DNA of 64,000 nucleotides, taken from positions 1,054,001 through 1,118,000 of the forward strand of contig NZ_CP026309.1 of the NCBI RefSeq assembly GCF_002906575.1, read 5' to 3'. Position 1 is the stretch's first letter. Each line of letters opens with the position of its first letter. Shown piece by piece: positions 40,311 through 49,055 of this stretch. Both the position numbers and the translations under genes were made by a program. The stretch comes from Salinigranum rubrum. Its GTDB lineage: Archaea > Halobacteriota > Halobacteria > Halobacteriales > Haloferacaceae. Below the pieces are notes generated by a model. The model worked only from the letters and a program-made list of their open reading frames with translations, searched no databases and had not been told where the DNA came from.

Positions 40311-41378
40311 TCAGAACAGCCCGAGCGAGAAGCCGCGCTCGTCGATGGCTTCCCGATAGACGTCGAGGTAGCGGTCGAGGACGGCGTCGTGGTCGTACGC
40401 CGCGTAGTTCTCGCTCCGGGTGCGGGGCGGTTCGTCGGCGGCGTCCGAGATGGCCGTCGCCAGTTCCTGCGGCGAGGTGACCCGCCGCCCCCGCCCCGTA
40501 CCGGTGACGAGTTCGTGCGCGCTCGACCCGGCCTGGTACTCGACGAGGCCGATACAGCCACACGCGAGCGCCCAGAGGAGTTCCGTCGCGAACGGCTCGT
40601 GTTCGGCCGTCTGAGCGAACACTCGCGCTCCCTTCAGGATCGGAACGAACTCCTCGGGAGGGAGGTCGCCGAGGAACGCGACCCGGTCGTCGATACGGAG
40701 GTCCGCCGCGGTTTCCTCTGTCGTCTCGCGCAGCGGCCCGTCCCCGATGACGGCCGCGCGCCACGTCTGCGTCCGCAGTTCGGCGAGCGCGAGGAGGAAC
40801 GACTCCACGTTGCAGCCCTCGTCGAGGTCGTTGGCGTAGACGATGTCCGCCCGCCGGTCGACCGGAGCGTCGCGGACGAGGTCGACGTCGATGCTCTCGG
40901 GGACCGTCTCGATTCGCTCCTCGGCCGCGCCGTGTTCGCGAACCTGCGTCCGGACGAGTTCCGAGGGGACGAGGACCCGATTCGCCGCCCGGGCGGCGCG
41001 TTTGTACCCGACCCAGTCGTCGCCAGCGTCCTGCCACCAGTCGACGACGAGCGGGACGCGGAGGAGCCGACAGGCTCGCTTCGCCGCGACGACGTGCCCC
41101 GGCGGGCTGTTGACCGCCTGAACGACGTCGGGTTTCGTCTTCAGGAGGCGAAACGGGAGCTTCGAACCGAACGAGCCCGCTGCCGGCTCGTCGGTGACCG
41201 CGCGGTAGGTGACGTCGTTCTGGTCGAACGCCGGGAGGGTGCCGCCCCACCACCGCGCACAGCAGACCGTCACCTCGTGACCGCGGGCCGCGAGCGCCTC
41301 GGCGACCCGTCGTGTTCGTTCGGTCGCGCCGGTCTCGTGGTGCTGTGCCGTCCGCATCGAGACGAACGCGACGTGCAT
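40311..41378 (-). CDS. Glycosyltransferase family 4 (GT-B fold), 355 aa
   Basis: The N-terminal domain starts MHVAFVSMRTAQHHETGATERTR-like, with the Gly-rich sugar loop ETGATERTR, and has DVVQAVNSPPGH. The C-terminal donor domain has ERIETVPESIDVDLV, AAVIGDGPLRE, and a EPFATELLWALACG loop with the Glu of the E-x7-E motif (TAEHEPFATELLWALA). Typical for GT4 enzymes, which pass sugars to lipids or proteins from UDP or GDP. The partner genes are not nearby; it may act in S-layer glycosylation or exopolysaccharide. ATG at 41378; convergent with the halocyanin gene. Confidence 0.85.
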   Translation of the reverse strand: MHVAFVSMRTAQHHETGATERTRRVAEALAARGHEVTVCCARWWGGTLPAFDQNDVTYRAVTDEPAAGSFGSKLPFRLLKTKPDVVQAVNSPPGHVVAAKRACRLLRVPLVVDWWQDAGDDWVGYKRAARAANRVLVPSELVRTQVREHGAAEERIETVPESIDVDLVRDAPVDRRADIVYANDLDEGCNVESFLLALAELRTQTWRAAVIGDGPLRETTEETAADLRIDDRVAFLGDLPPEEFVPILKGARVFAQTAEHEPFATELLWALACGCIGLVEYQAGSSAHELVTGTGRGRRVTSPQELATAISDAADEPPRTRSENYAAYDHDAVLDRYLDVYREAIDERGFSLGLF

Positions 41379-41512
41379 GCTCGCGGAGCGTGCGGCCGGC
41401 GTAATAAATCCTGCTAGAGCCCGAAGGCGGGCGGTTCGTACTGTCGGTCGTCCCCGTGTGCGGGACCGAGGACGGCCACACGCGTTATGTCTGCGCACTC
41501 GAAGACGGTGGT

Positions 41513-41760
41513 ATGGACACCGACGCCGAGAGCGCCGCGACGGAGGCCGACACCAGACGACGGTTCGTCGCCTGGTACGAGGCGTGGTATCTGCGCGTCT
41601 ACGCCGCCCTCGCCGTCGTCATCGTCGTCGCCGCCGGCTACGGCTACGCGACGGGTGCGCTCAGTTGGTGGAACGCGGGGGCATGGTCGCGACGCTCGCG
41701 GCGCTCTCTGGTTTCATCGCGTGGCGAGCGAGGGTCGACCCCGGATTCGGGGGAGGGTGA
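41513..41760 (+). CDS. Small membrane protein, needs one frameshift correction
   Basis: An acidic N-terminus (MDTDAESAATEADTRRRF) precedes two membrane segments: YLRVYAALAVVIVVAAGYGY and, after correction, MVATLAALSGFIAWRARV. The run of five G at 41677-41681 is one short; adding one G joins ALSWWNAG to GMVATLAALSG and gives an 82-residue protein. Without it the frame leads into a long Arg/Glu tail with no protein character. Function unknown. It is convergent with the DUF420 gene. Confidence 0.65.
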
Positions 41761-41767
41761 CCACGAG

Positions 41768-42385
41768 TCAGGGGACGACCGGGAGGAGGAGCGCCTCGAC
41801 GAACTGCCAGTCGTAGACGTGGTTGAGGAGCACGTAGGCGACGACGCCGAGCGACAGGGAGAGAATCCACGCGCTGGCGGCGACGCGCCCGACCTTTCGG
41901 TGGGTCCCCCCGGCGCGGAGTTCCTCGGGCGTGTGAGTGATTCCGAGGACGAGCGCGTGCAACACGACGGGGACGGAGACCACGGAGAGGACGATGTGAA
42001 CCGCGAGCATCGCGAGGTACGCGTAGTACGGGAGGGTGGGGCCGACGAACTCCTTGGTGCCACCGCCGCCGATCTTCGTCAGGTAGAGCACGAGGAAGAC
42101 GAGGATGAGGGCGAACGCGCCGACCATCGACGCGGCGTGTCTGCGAACCTCGCCGCGCCGGATGAAGCGCCAGCCGGCGACGAGGAGGAGGGTCGCTGCC
42201 GTGTTGATGACGGCGATGGCATCGGCGATGCGGTTGACCTCCGAGAGCGTGAGTTCCGGGAACACCGAGTCGGGGACGTACCCCAGAAAGGTCCCGATGA
42301 CGAGCGCGTACCCCACCACGGAGAGCACGGCCGTCACGGCGGCCGGGTGTTCTTTGAGTGGACCACGCACGCTGGCTGTTGCCAT
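41768..42385 (-). CDS. DUF420 family membrane protein (heme-copper oxidase assembly-like), 205 aa
   Basis: Six membrane segments, including VTAVLSVVGYALVIGTFLGY, ADAIAVINTAATLLLVAGW, SMVGAFALILVFLVLYLTKI and HIVLSVVSVPVVLHALVLGI. His pairs on helices (RRHAASM, LAVHIVLSV, VLHALVL, THRKVGR) match the DUF420/CtaM-like family tied to terminal oxidases. A conserved GPTLPYYAYLAMLAVHI motif follows the GGGGTKEF loop. It lies apart from the oxidase operon but probably serves it. No partner gene is adjacent. Confidence 0.85.
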   Translation of the reverse strand: MATASVRGPLKEHPAAVTAVLSVVGYALVIGTFLGYVPDSVFPELTLSEVNRIADAIAVINTAATLLLVAGWRFIRRGEVRRHAASMVGAFALILVFLVLYLTKIGGGGTKEFVGPTLPYYAYLAMLAVHIVLSVVSVPVVLHALVLGITHTPEELRAGGTHRKVGRVAASAWILSLSLGVVAYVLLNHVYDWQFVEALLLPVVP

Positions 42386-42534
42386 ATTCGTCCGTTGGGA
42401 GCGGGTGGATATCCGTGTTCGGGTTTATCGATAGAGGTCGCCCACGAGGTACCTCAGCCCCGTGTCGCACGCGACGGTGGCTACGGCGTCGTCGGGGGAT
42501 GTCACCGTCGGCACCCCCTACAAGGGTTCATGTA

Positions 42535-42630
42535 CGAAGACGCGGCCAGCGCGACCGATGCGCTGACCGAGACCGCACGGCGTTCCGCGGGTGTCCGGCA
42601 CGTCGCCGTGTGGACGAGTCGTGCCGGCTG
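42535..42630. repeat. Copy B of the ~97-bp repeated intergenic element
   Basis: It starts cgaagacgcggccagc and includes cgggtgtccggcacg and ggacgag, aligned with 36177-36273 at about 80% identity. It lies between the egsA stop and the DUF420 start on the minus strand, just as copy A lies between a stop and a start. No gene covers it. Confidence 0.65.
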
Positions 42631-42647
42631 TTCGCCACTCCCCGCCG

Positions 42648-43703
42648 TTACCCCTCAATGACGCCGGTCACCCGTGCGACTTCGCGCGCCGCGTCCTCGC
42701 TCATCCCGTCGCCCAGGATGGTGTAGCGGTCGCGGATCGTGTGTGCCGTGGTGAGCGCCTCGATCACCACCTCGTCGTCGACGCCGAGTTCCCGCGCGGT
42801 CGTCGGTGCGTCGATGCGTTCGAGCGCGTCGCGGATGTTCCGCCACCGGCCCTTCTCGCCGCTGTGGAGGTACTCGGTCATGATGGAGCCGACGCCGACC
42901 TGATGGCCGTGCAGTGCGGTGTTCGGGATGAGTCGGTCGAGTTGATGCGAGAAGAGGTGTTCCGCCCCCGACGCGGGTCGTGAGGAGCCGGCGATGCTCA
43001 TCGCCACCCCGGAGGAGACGAGCGCCTTCACGACGATCCAGGCGGCCTCCTCCAGCCCAGGCTTGATCGAGTCGGCGCTGTCCACGAGCATCTCGGCCGT
43101 CATCTCCGAGAGCGCCCCGGCGTACTCGGAGTACTCGACGTTCTTGAGCCGATGGGCCAGTTGCCAGTCCTTGACGGCGGTGTAGTTCGAGATGATGTCC
43201 GCACAGCCGGCCGTGGTGAGTTCCCACGGCGCCTGCGCGAGGAGTTCAGTGTCGGCAACGACCGCGAGCGGCGGGTCCGCCGCGACCGAGTGACGGGTGT
43301 CGCCCTCGGGGATGGACGACCGACCCGAGACGATGCCGTCGTGGCTCGCCACTGTCGGAACGGAGACGAAGCCGCAGTCGACTCGCTCGGCGGCCATCTT
43401 CGCGATGTCGATGGCCTTCCCGCCGCCGAGGGCGATGATGTAGTCGGTCCCCTCCGCCTGAGCGGTTTCGGCGACCGCCTCGACGGAGGCGAAGCTCGCC
43501 CGCTCGACGGTCACCGTGTGCGGTTCGACGGGGAACTGCGCGCGGAGCCGATCGCCGGCCAGCCGCTCGGGCGTCGGGCTCGTCACCAGCAGGGGCTGCC
43601 CCGAGAGGTAGAGGTCGTCGACGGCCGCCCCGACCTGGCCGAGGACGCCGTGACCGATGACGACGTTTCGCGGGAGCCTGATCCACGTCGACTTGTCGAA
43701 CAT
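42648..43703 (-). CDS. egsA: sn-Glycerol-1-phosphate dehydrogenase, NAD(P), 351 aa
   Basis: This enzyme makes the sn-glycerol-1-phosphate backbone of archaeal lipids, using zinc and NAD(P)H. Motifs: ALGGGKAIDIAKMAAER (nucleotide-binding GGG), the SVPTVASHDGIVSGRSSI metal region, ASGAEHLFSHQLDRL with metal His, and ALHGHQVGVGSIMTEYLHSG with the second metal His. Length and order are normal. It is the defining enzyme of archaeal membranes, consistent with the host. The ATG at 43701-43703 fits. Confidence 0.96.
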   Translation of the reverse strand: MFDKSTWIRLPRNVVIGHGVLGQVGAAVDDLYLSGQPLLVTSPTPERLAGDRLRAQFPVEPHTVTVERASFASVEAVAETAQAEGTDYIIALGGGKAIDIAKMAAERVDCGFVSVPTVASHDGIVSGRSSIPEGDTRHSVAADPPLAVVADTELLAQAPWELTTAGCADIISNYTAVKDWQLAHRLKNVEYSEYAGALSEMTAEMLVDSADSIKPGLEEAAWIVVKALVSSGVAMSIAGSSRPASGAEHLFSHQLDRLIPNTALHGHQVGVGSIMTEYLHSGEKGRWRNIRDALERIDAPTTARELGVDDEVVIEALTTAHTIRDRYTILGDGMSEDAAREVARVTGVIEG

Positions 43704-43787
43704 GCTCAGCTATCGACGGGGGCGGGTCATATGGCTTCGCACTGCGTTTTCGCTCCCCAGTGCGGTCGACGACCGCGCGCCCGTCGC

Positions 43788-44480
43788 TCAGAGGAACGTC
43801 CCGGCGGCGTCCGCGAGGAACAGCAGACCGAATCCGACGAGCACGAGCGCCGAGAGCGCCGTCACCGCCGGGGCGAACGCCTCGACCCGCCGTTCGGCAG
43901 TGACGAGCGCCGCCGGGAACCCGGTGACCCACACGAGGATACCGCCGAAGAAGCCGACGATGAGCGCCGGGCTCCCCTTTTCGACGACGAGGAGCCCCGC
44001 GAGGTCGCCACCCACGTACGGCGTCTGTGCGAGCACGTCGAACTGCCCCGATTCGAGCAGGGCGACGCCGATGGTGAGCCAAAAGAGGATCTGGTAGGGA
44101 TTCGCGATGGCGAGGAGGAACGCCTTCCGGAAGCCCGCGCCGGTCTCCCCGCCGTCGGCGGCCGCCTCCTCGGCCGGCGTGAACGACTCGCCGATCTCCC
44201 GAGCGGCGCCGTACGCGAAGTACAGCATGAGCAGGCCGCCCGCGCCGATCATCGCCCCACGAACCGTCGGGAACCGGTCGACGAACGCGACGACACCCAG
44301 CAGGGAGAGGACGAAGAACACCGCGTCAGCCGTCATCGCACCGAGGCCGGTCCGGAACCCGGCCGTCCAGCCGCGAAGGACGCTCTCCTCTGCGATGACG
44401 GCGTTCATCGGGCCAGGCGGGGCGGCGAGTGCGAGCCCGAACACCACGCCGGCACCGAGCGAGACGAGCGCGTCCTGCAT
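43788..44480 (-). CDS. LysE family transporter, 230 aa
   Basis: It has six membrane segments of the LysE exporter superfamily. The conserved start APPGPMNAVIAEESVLRGW matches the LysE GPN/Q motif, and the middle YQILFWLTIGVALLES is the second signature (usually NP...W). Acidic loop TPAEEAAADGGETGAG separates them. The family exports amino acids or cations; the substrate is unknown. It is followed after 60 bp by the GDT1-type gene on the same strand, but no direct coupling is seen. Confidence 0.85.
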   Translation of the reverse strand: MQDALVSLGAGVVFGLALAAPPGPMNAVIAEESVLRGWTAGFRTGLGAMTADAVFFVLSLLGVVAFVDRFPTVRGAMIGAGGLLMLYFAYGAAREIGESFTPAEEAAADGGETGAGFRKAFLLAIANPYQILFWLTIGVALLESGQFDVLAQTPYVGGDLAGLLVVEKGSPALIVGFFGGILVWVTGFPAALVTAERRVEAFAPAVTALSALVLVGFGLLFLADAAGTFL

Positions 44481-44541
44481 CGCTCCTGCGTAGTGGCACC
44501 GAAGATAAAAACGCTCCCTTGTCTTGCGCCCCGAGGCCCGT

Positions 44542-45267
44542 TCAGATCAGCGCGAGAATCGCCTGGGAGACCGTCGAGACGACCGTCTCCCACACCGAGA
44601 AGCCGGTGACGAGTGCGAGGACCGTGTCGGCGGCGAAGAACGCGAAGAGCGCCGCGCCCGCGAGATGAGCCTTCCGCACGTCGAAGCGGTGAGAGAACCG
44701 GTGGAAGACGTACGCGTTCGCGATGCTCACCGGCAGGATGGCGAGCATCTCGCCGGCCCAGATACCCGGGTGGGCACCGTACTGGACGGCGAGGCCGATA
44801 GTCACGAGTTGGGTCTTGTCGCCGAACTCGCCGGCGGCCATCATCGCGAAGATGGGGACGAAGCTCCCGAACCGGTCGACGTCGAGACCGAAGTCGCGTT
44901 CGAACACCGACGGGGCGTCGACGTCGAGCGTCAGCCCCCCGTCGGTTTCCATCGACGCGCTCTCATCGGGTCCGACGCTCGTTTCACCCGGTTCGGGTGC
45001 CGCGCGGACGAGCAACACGGCGAAGAGCGCGAAGAGGACGGCGGTGATGCCGTCGAGAATCGCCGGGGGGAGGGCGCCCCTCAGCGCCGCCCCGAACCAG
45101 ATTTCGAGGGCGGTCCAGCCGGCGAACGCCGTTCCGGCGGCCGCGACGACCACCTTCGGGTCGTACCGCGTCGAGAGCCCGGCGATGATGAACTGGACCT
45201 TCTCTCCGGGGAGGACGGCGAGCTGGGCGACGAACGCCACCGCGGCGACTTCGACCAGCCCGACCAT
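44542..45267 (-). CDS. TMEM165/GDT1 family cation transporter, 241 aa
   Basis: These transporters move Mn/Ca/H ions. The second repeat has the intact EFGDKTQ motif (AAGEFGDKTQLVTIGLAVQY). In the first repeat the motif is changed to LPGEKVQFIIAGL, with the Glu kept in a different setting. Six membrane segments are visible. It overlaps the DtxR-type gene by TGATG, so metal-dependent control of its own expression is likely; manganese export is the best guess. Confidence 0.88.
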   Translation of the reverse strand: MVGLVEVAAVAFVAQLAVLPGEKVQFIIAGLSTRYDPKVVVAAAGTAFAGWTALEIWFGAALRGALPPAILDGITAVLFALFAVLLVRAAPEPGETSVGPDESASMETDGGLTLDVDAPSVFERDFGLDVDRFGSFVPIFAMMAAGEFGDKTQLVTIGLAVQYGAHPGIWAGEMLAILPVSIANAYVFHRFSHRFDVRKAHLAGAALFAFFAADTVLALVTGFSVWETVVSTVSQAILALI

Positions 45268-45983
45268 CAGCCCTCGACCTCCGTTCCGTACTCGGTACCG
45301 TCCTCGGTGGCGGGGACGACCCGGATGGAGCGGGCGACCGCTTCGGGGAGCGACTGCTCACGGTCCCCCTCTCCCACCCGGACAGTCACCATCCCGAACG
45401 GCGCGACGTCGACGATTTCCAGACGGGTTCCGGGCGTGATGCCCGCGTCGGAGAGGTACTGCAGTTCCTCCTCGTCGCGGTCAGAGACGCGCGTGACGAC
45501 GACCTGCTCGCCGACGGCGTGGTCGTCGAGCCGCGTCGAGTCGTCGACGTCGAGCGGGGTGAGGTCGGCGCTCGGGATGGGGTCGCCGTGGGGGTCGACC
45601 TCCGGGTCGCCGAGCGCCTCGGCGACGCGACGCTCGAACTCCTCGGAGATGTGGTGTTCGAGCGCGTCGGCCTCGTCGTGGACCTCGCTCCAGTCGTAGT
45701 CGAGGTGTTCTGCGAGGTACGCCTCCAGGAGTCGATGGTGCCGGATGACTTCGAGCGCGACCGTCTCTCCTTCGGGGGTGAGTTCGACGCCCTTGTACTT
45801 CTCGCGCGCGACGAGCCCGCGCTCTTCGAGCTTGCCGAGCATGCTCGTCACTGTCGGCGGCGTCTTCGCCAGCGCGTCGGCGATAGCCGACGTCGACACC
45901 GGCGGTCCCTGCTCCGTCTGCAGCGTGTAGATGGCCTTCAAGTAGTCTTCCATCACGTCGCTGAGCACGTCGGACTTCGCCAT
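45267..45983 (-). CDS. DtxR/MntR family metal-dependent regulator, 238 aa
   Basis: The N-terminal winged helix has SDVMEDYLKAIYTL, VSTSAIADALAKTPPTVTSML and a dimerisation/metal-binding domain with EAYLAEHLDYDWSEVHDEADALEHHISEEFERRVAEAL, the Glu/His metal residues. A C-terminal FeoA/SH3-like domain follows. It is the first gene of a TGATG-coupled pair with the GDT1-type transporter, so it probably senses Mn or Fe and controls that transporter. An inverted repeat at 46014-46036 upstream is the candidate operator. Confidence 0.92.
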   Translation of the reverse strand: MAKSDVLSDVMEDYLKAIYTLQTEQGPPVSTSAIADALAKTPPTVTSMLGKLEERGLVAREKYKGVELTPEGETVALEVIRHHRLLEAYLAEHLDYDWSEVHDEADALEHHISEEFERRVAEALGDPEVDPHGDPIPSADLTPLDVDDSTRLDDHAVGEQVVVTRVSDRDEEELQYLSDAGITPGTRLEIVDVAPFGMVTVRVGEGDREQSLPEAVARSIRVVPATEDGTEYGTEVEG

Positions 45984-46013
45984 CTCATCGGTGGATACTG
46001 TCCCGACGAGAAA

Positions 46014-46036
46014 GAAGTTTGGGGTATCTAAACTTC
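46014..46036. promoter_or_regulatory. Inverted repeat, candidate operator of the DtxR-type gene
   Basis: Perfect 7-bp arms gaagttt and aaacttc around a 9-bp centre (ggggtatct) lie about 30-50 bp before the regulator's ATG. AT-rich arms and position suit a dimeric DtxR-type regulator or an overlapping TATA element. Inference from position. Confidence 0.5.
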
Positions 46037-46067
46037 GATGTGTACGCTTCGAAACGTGGGGCCGAAC

Positions 46068-47228
46068 TCAGATACCCTGGCCCATCAGATGCGACCGGAG
46101 GATGTCCGCCGTCTTCACGCCCGCCTCCGTGTTGACGACGACGAGCCTCGCGTCGTCGTCGAACTCGTCCTGTAACCCGTCGGCGGCGGCGAATGCGGCG
46201 CCTCCGGCCGCGCCGACGTCGACCGCGGTGGTCTGTGCGGCGGCGACGGCACTCCCGAGAATCGCGTCGTCGTCGACAGTCACGACCCTCCCATCCGTCC
46301 CCTCGACCGCCTCTCTCACGAGGTCGCCGCCCCTCGGGTCGGGAATCTCCAGTTCGCCGACGATGGTGTCCGGCTGGTTCCACGCTTCGACCTCCCGTCC
46401 GGATTCGAACGCCGTCGCGATAGGCGCACAACCGGTCGGCTGGACCGCGATTATTCGCGGCAGGTCGTCGACGAGTCCTAATTCGTGGAGTTCGCGGAAG
46501 CCCTTCGTCAAGCCGTAGACGACCTCGCCGGTGCTCGCGGGGACGAACACCGCGTCCGGGACTCCGGCTTGTCCGACGAGTTCGTACGCGACGGTCTTGT
46601 ACCCCTCGTGGCGAACGGGGTTGTCGAACTCCTGGAGGGTGAACCACTCCGATTTCAGTTGTGTGTGGAGCGCCTCGACCGCGTCGGGGTACCGGCCGCC
46701 AGCGACCCGCATGTCGCCACCGTGGACGTTGGTCATCGCCTTGTTGGGGAACGGCGCCCGCGAGGGGACGAACGCGTACGACCGAATGTCGGCACGTCCG
46801 GCGTACGCCGCCCCCGACTGTCCGCTGTTACCCGGTGAGGCGTGCGCGAGGAGGTCGGCGTCGGCAGCGCTGGCGGCCGTGACCGCGAGCGAGAGGCCGC
46901 GGTCGAGCACCGTCCCGGTGGGGTTCCGCCCCTCGTCCTTGATGTGGAGCGAGTCGACACCGAGTTCGTCGGCGAGCGCCGGAGCGTCGACGAGCGGCGT
47001 CCCACCCTCGTCGGCGCTCACGCCCGACTCGAAGGGGAGGAGGGCGGCGAAGTCCCACATCGAGCGGGCGTCGGCGAGGTCGGCGTGGTCCCAGTCGACG
47101 TGGGCGAGGTCGTAGACGGGGTCGACCGGCGCCCCGGCCTCGCTCGGTCCGGTCCGCGTCGGGTCGGCGGGGAGTTCCTCGCCAGTCGCCGTACAGCGCA
47201 ACGCACAGAACGCGTCGCTCGGGTTCAT
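46068..47228 (-). CDS. Threonine synthase-like PLP fold protein lacking the catalytic lysine, 386 aa
   Basis: It has the fold-type II PLP architecture of threonine synthases: LHIKDEGRNPTG, HASPGNSGQSGAAYAG (substrate loop), and AFVPSRAPFPNK. The Schiff-base motif, normally TG-S-F-K-D-R, reads TGTVLDRGLSLAV: Leu108 stands where the catalytic Lys should be. Other PLP contacts (EVVYGLTKGF, GVKTADIL) remain. The N-terminus has Cys residues (FCALRCTATGEELP) as in the archaeal zinc-ribbon lead. Either another Lys takes over or it is a catalytically dead regulator. Full length, no break; ATG at 47228 fits. Confidence 0.82.
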   Translation of the reverse strand: MNPSDAFCALRCTATGEELPADPTRTGPSEAGAPVDPVYDLAHVDWDHADLADARSMWDFAALLPFESGVSADEGGTPLVDAPALADELGVDSLHIKDEGRNPTGTVLDRGLSLAVTAASAADADLLAHASPGNSGQSGAAYAGRADIRSYAFVPSRAPFPNKAMTNVHGGDMRVAGGRYPDAVEALHTQLKSEWFTLQEFDNPVRHEGYKTVAYELVGQAGVPDAVFVPASTGEVVYGLTKGFRELHELGLVDDLPRIIAVQPTGCAPIATAFESGREVEAWNQPDTIVGELEIPDPRGGDLVREAVEGTDGRVVTVDDDAILGSAVAAAQTTAVDVGAAGGAAFAAADGLQDEFDDDARLVVVNTEAGVKTADILRSHLMGQGI

Positions 47229-47423
47229 ACCCGAGGGTACGACCCGACGGGGGTATCCCTTCCGGTCCCGTGGTGACGTTCCGCTGGTGTCCCCGCGTCG
47301 CCAGCGACGTGACACGAGACGACGGGTCGTGAGAGGGCGTGACGCGTGGCACCCGTACCCGCCAGTCGTGGTATCACCTCTCGCGCAAGCGTTATCCGGC
47401 GGTGTCGTCTGTGTTCGAGCACA

Positions 47424-47618
47424 ATGGCGAAAGGGAAGGTCGACTTCTTCAACGACACGGGCGGTTACGGTTTCATCGAGACTGACGACGCTGACGACGA
47501 CGTCTTCTTCCACATGGAAGACGTCGGCGGGCCGGACCTCGAAGAGGGCCAGGAGGTCGAGTTCGAGATTCAGGACTCGCCGAAGGGTCCCCGCGCGGCG
47601 AACCTCGTCCGCCTCTAA
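47424..47618 (+). CDS. Cold-shock protein (CspA type), 64 aa
   Basis: This OB-fold RNA/DNA chaperone has RNP1 GGYGFIET and RNP2 DVFFHMEDV, with the usual start MAKGKVDFFND. Length is typical. The acidic surface (EGQEVEFEIQDSPKGPR) is the haloarchaeal form. It is alone, between the threonine-synthase-like gene and an FAD enzyme, with its own short upstream region. Confidence 0.95.
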   Translation: MAKGKVDFFNDTGGYGFIETDDADDDVFFHMEDVGGPDLEEGQEVEFEIQDSPKGPRAANLVRL

Positions 47619-47734
47619 GGCGGTCGTTCTTCAGCGTTTCTCACATTCTTTCACCGGCGAGCGACGCGTCCGCGCACCGACCCTGCCGCGTCGAACGCAC
47701 AGTCTCTTTGTAACCGCCACCCCAAGCCGCGTCC

Positions 47735-49012
47735 ATGAACGAGGAGCGATCCGTCGTGGTGTGCGGTGCGGGGCTGGCCGGACTCGTGGCCGCCCGACGA
47801 CTCGCCGCCGCCGGCGCCGACGTCACGGTGTACGAACAGCGCGAGACCGTCGGGGGCAGGGTCCGGTCACGAGAGCGGGAGGGGTTCACGCTCGACCGTG
47901 GCTTCCAGGTGCTGTTCACCGCCTACCCGGCGGTCCGTCGGGAACTCGACCTCGACGCGCTCGACCTCCGACCCTTCTCCCCGGGAGCAGTCATCGCCCG
48001 CGAGGGGGAGCGTTCGGTCCTCTCGGACCCGCTCAGAGACCCGTTCTCGGTCTTCGAGTCGCTGTTCAACCGCGAGGTGACGACGAGCGACAAACTCCGC
48101 ACGCTGGCGCTGCGGCAGGACCTCGCGAGCAAGCCGCTCGACGCGCTCTTCAGGGGACCGGACACGACCATCGAGGAGTACCTCTCCGACTGGGGCTTCT
48201 CATCGCGGTTCGCCGAGAACTTCGTCGCGCCCTTCTACGGGGGCATCACCCTCGACCGGTCGCTCTCTACCTCCAAGCGCGTCTTCGAGTACACCTTTCG
48301 GATGCTGAGCGACGGGCGGACGGCGGTCCCCGCCGACGGCATGGGTGCCATCGCCGACCAGCTAGCGGACAGGGCCGAGGCCGTCGGCGTCGACATCCAC
48401 ACCGACTCGGTGGTCTACGAGGTTTCCGGGGACGCAGACGGTGCGACGCTCGACGTCGACGGGGCGACGGTCGAAGCCGACGCCGTCGTCGTCGGCACCG
48501 ACCCGCGCACGGCCGCCGAGTTGACGGACGTCGACGCGATTCCGACCCGCGCCAGACCGTCGACGACACAGTACTATCGGCTCCCCGAGGGAACCGACCT
48601 CGGTACGAAGAAGCGTATCCTCCTCAACGCCGAGTCGGCGACGCCGAACGCCGTCGTCCCGCTCTCGGCAGTCGCGCCCGAGTACGCCCCCGACGACGCC
48701 GAACTGCTGAACGCGACGTTTCTGGGGGAGACACCGCTCTCGATGGACGACGAGGCGTTGGCGGACGCGACGCGCGACGCGCTGGCGGCGTGGTATCCCG
48801 AGCGCCAGTTCGGCGCGCTGGAACCGATTGCGACCGACCGCATCGAGTTCGCACAGTTCGACCAGCCACCGGGTATCCACGATAGCCTCCCCGACGTGCG
48901 AGCACCCGCGGGACGGGTGTACCTCGCGGGCGACTACACGCAGTGGTCGTCGATCCAGGGCGCGCTGGAGAGCGGGCGCGTCGCGGCGCAGGCGGTCGGA
49001 GACGACTTCTGA
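47735..49012 (+). CDS. FAD-dependent oxidoreductase (protoporphyrinogen-oxidase/phytoene-desaturase-like), 425 aa
   Basis: The N-terminal Rossmann motif is VVVCGAGLAGLVAARRLA and VTVYEQRETVGGRVRSRE, the GG-R-x(R/S) of this superfamily. The C-terminal motif AGRVYLAGDYTQWSSIQGALESG is the second FAD contact. The middle holds a substrate-binding domain (SDWGFSSRFAENFVAPFYGG). Similar proteins desaturate carotenoids or act on amines; none of the carotenoid partners is nearby, so the substrate is unknown. Confidence 0.87.
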   Translation: MNEERSVVVCGAGLAGLVAARRLAAAGADVTVYEQRETVGGRVRSREREGFTLDRGFQVLFTAYPAVRRELDLDALDLRPFSPGAVIAREGERSVLSDPLRDPFSVFESLFNREVTTSDKLRTLALRQDLASKPLDALFRGPDTTIEEYLSDWGFSSRFAENFVAPFYGGITLDRSLSTSKRVFEYTFRMLSDGRTAVPADGMGAIADQLADRAEAVGVDIHTDSVVYEVSGDADGATLDVDGATVEADAVVVGTDPRTAAELTDVDAIPTRARPSTTQYYRLPEGTDLGTKKRILLNAESATPNAVVPLSAVAPEYAPDDAELLNATFLGETPLSMDDEALADATRDALAAWYPERQFGALEPIATDRIEFAQFDQPPGIHDSLPDVRAPAGRVYLAGDYTQWSSIQGALESGRVAAQAVGDDF

Positions 49013-49055
49013 GCCCCCGTCTCCGTCGTCACACCGCAACCTCACTCCGTAGTTG

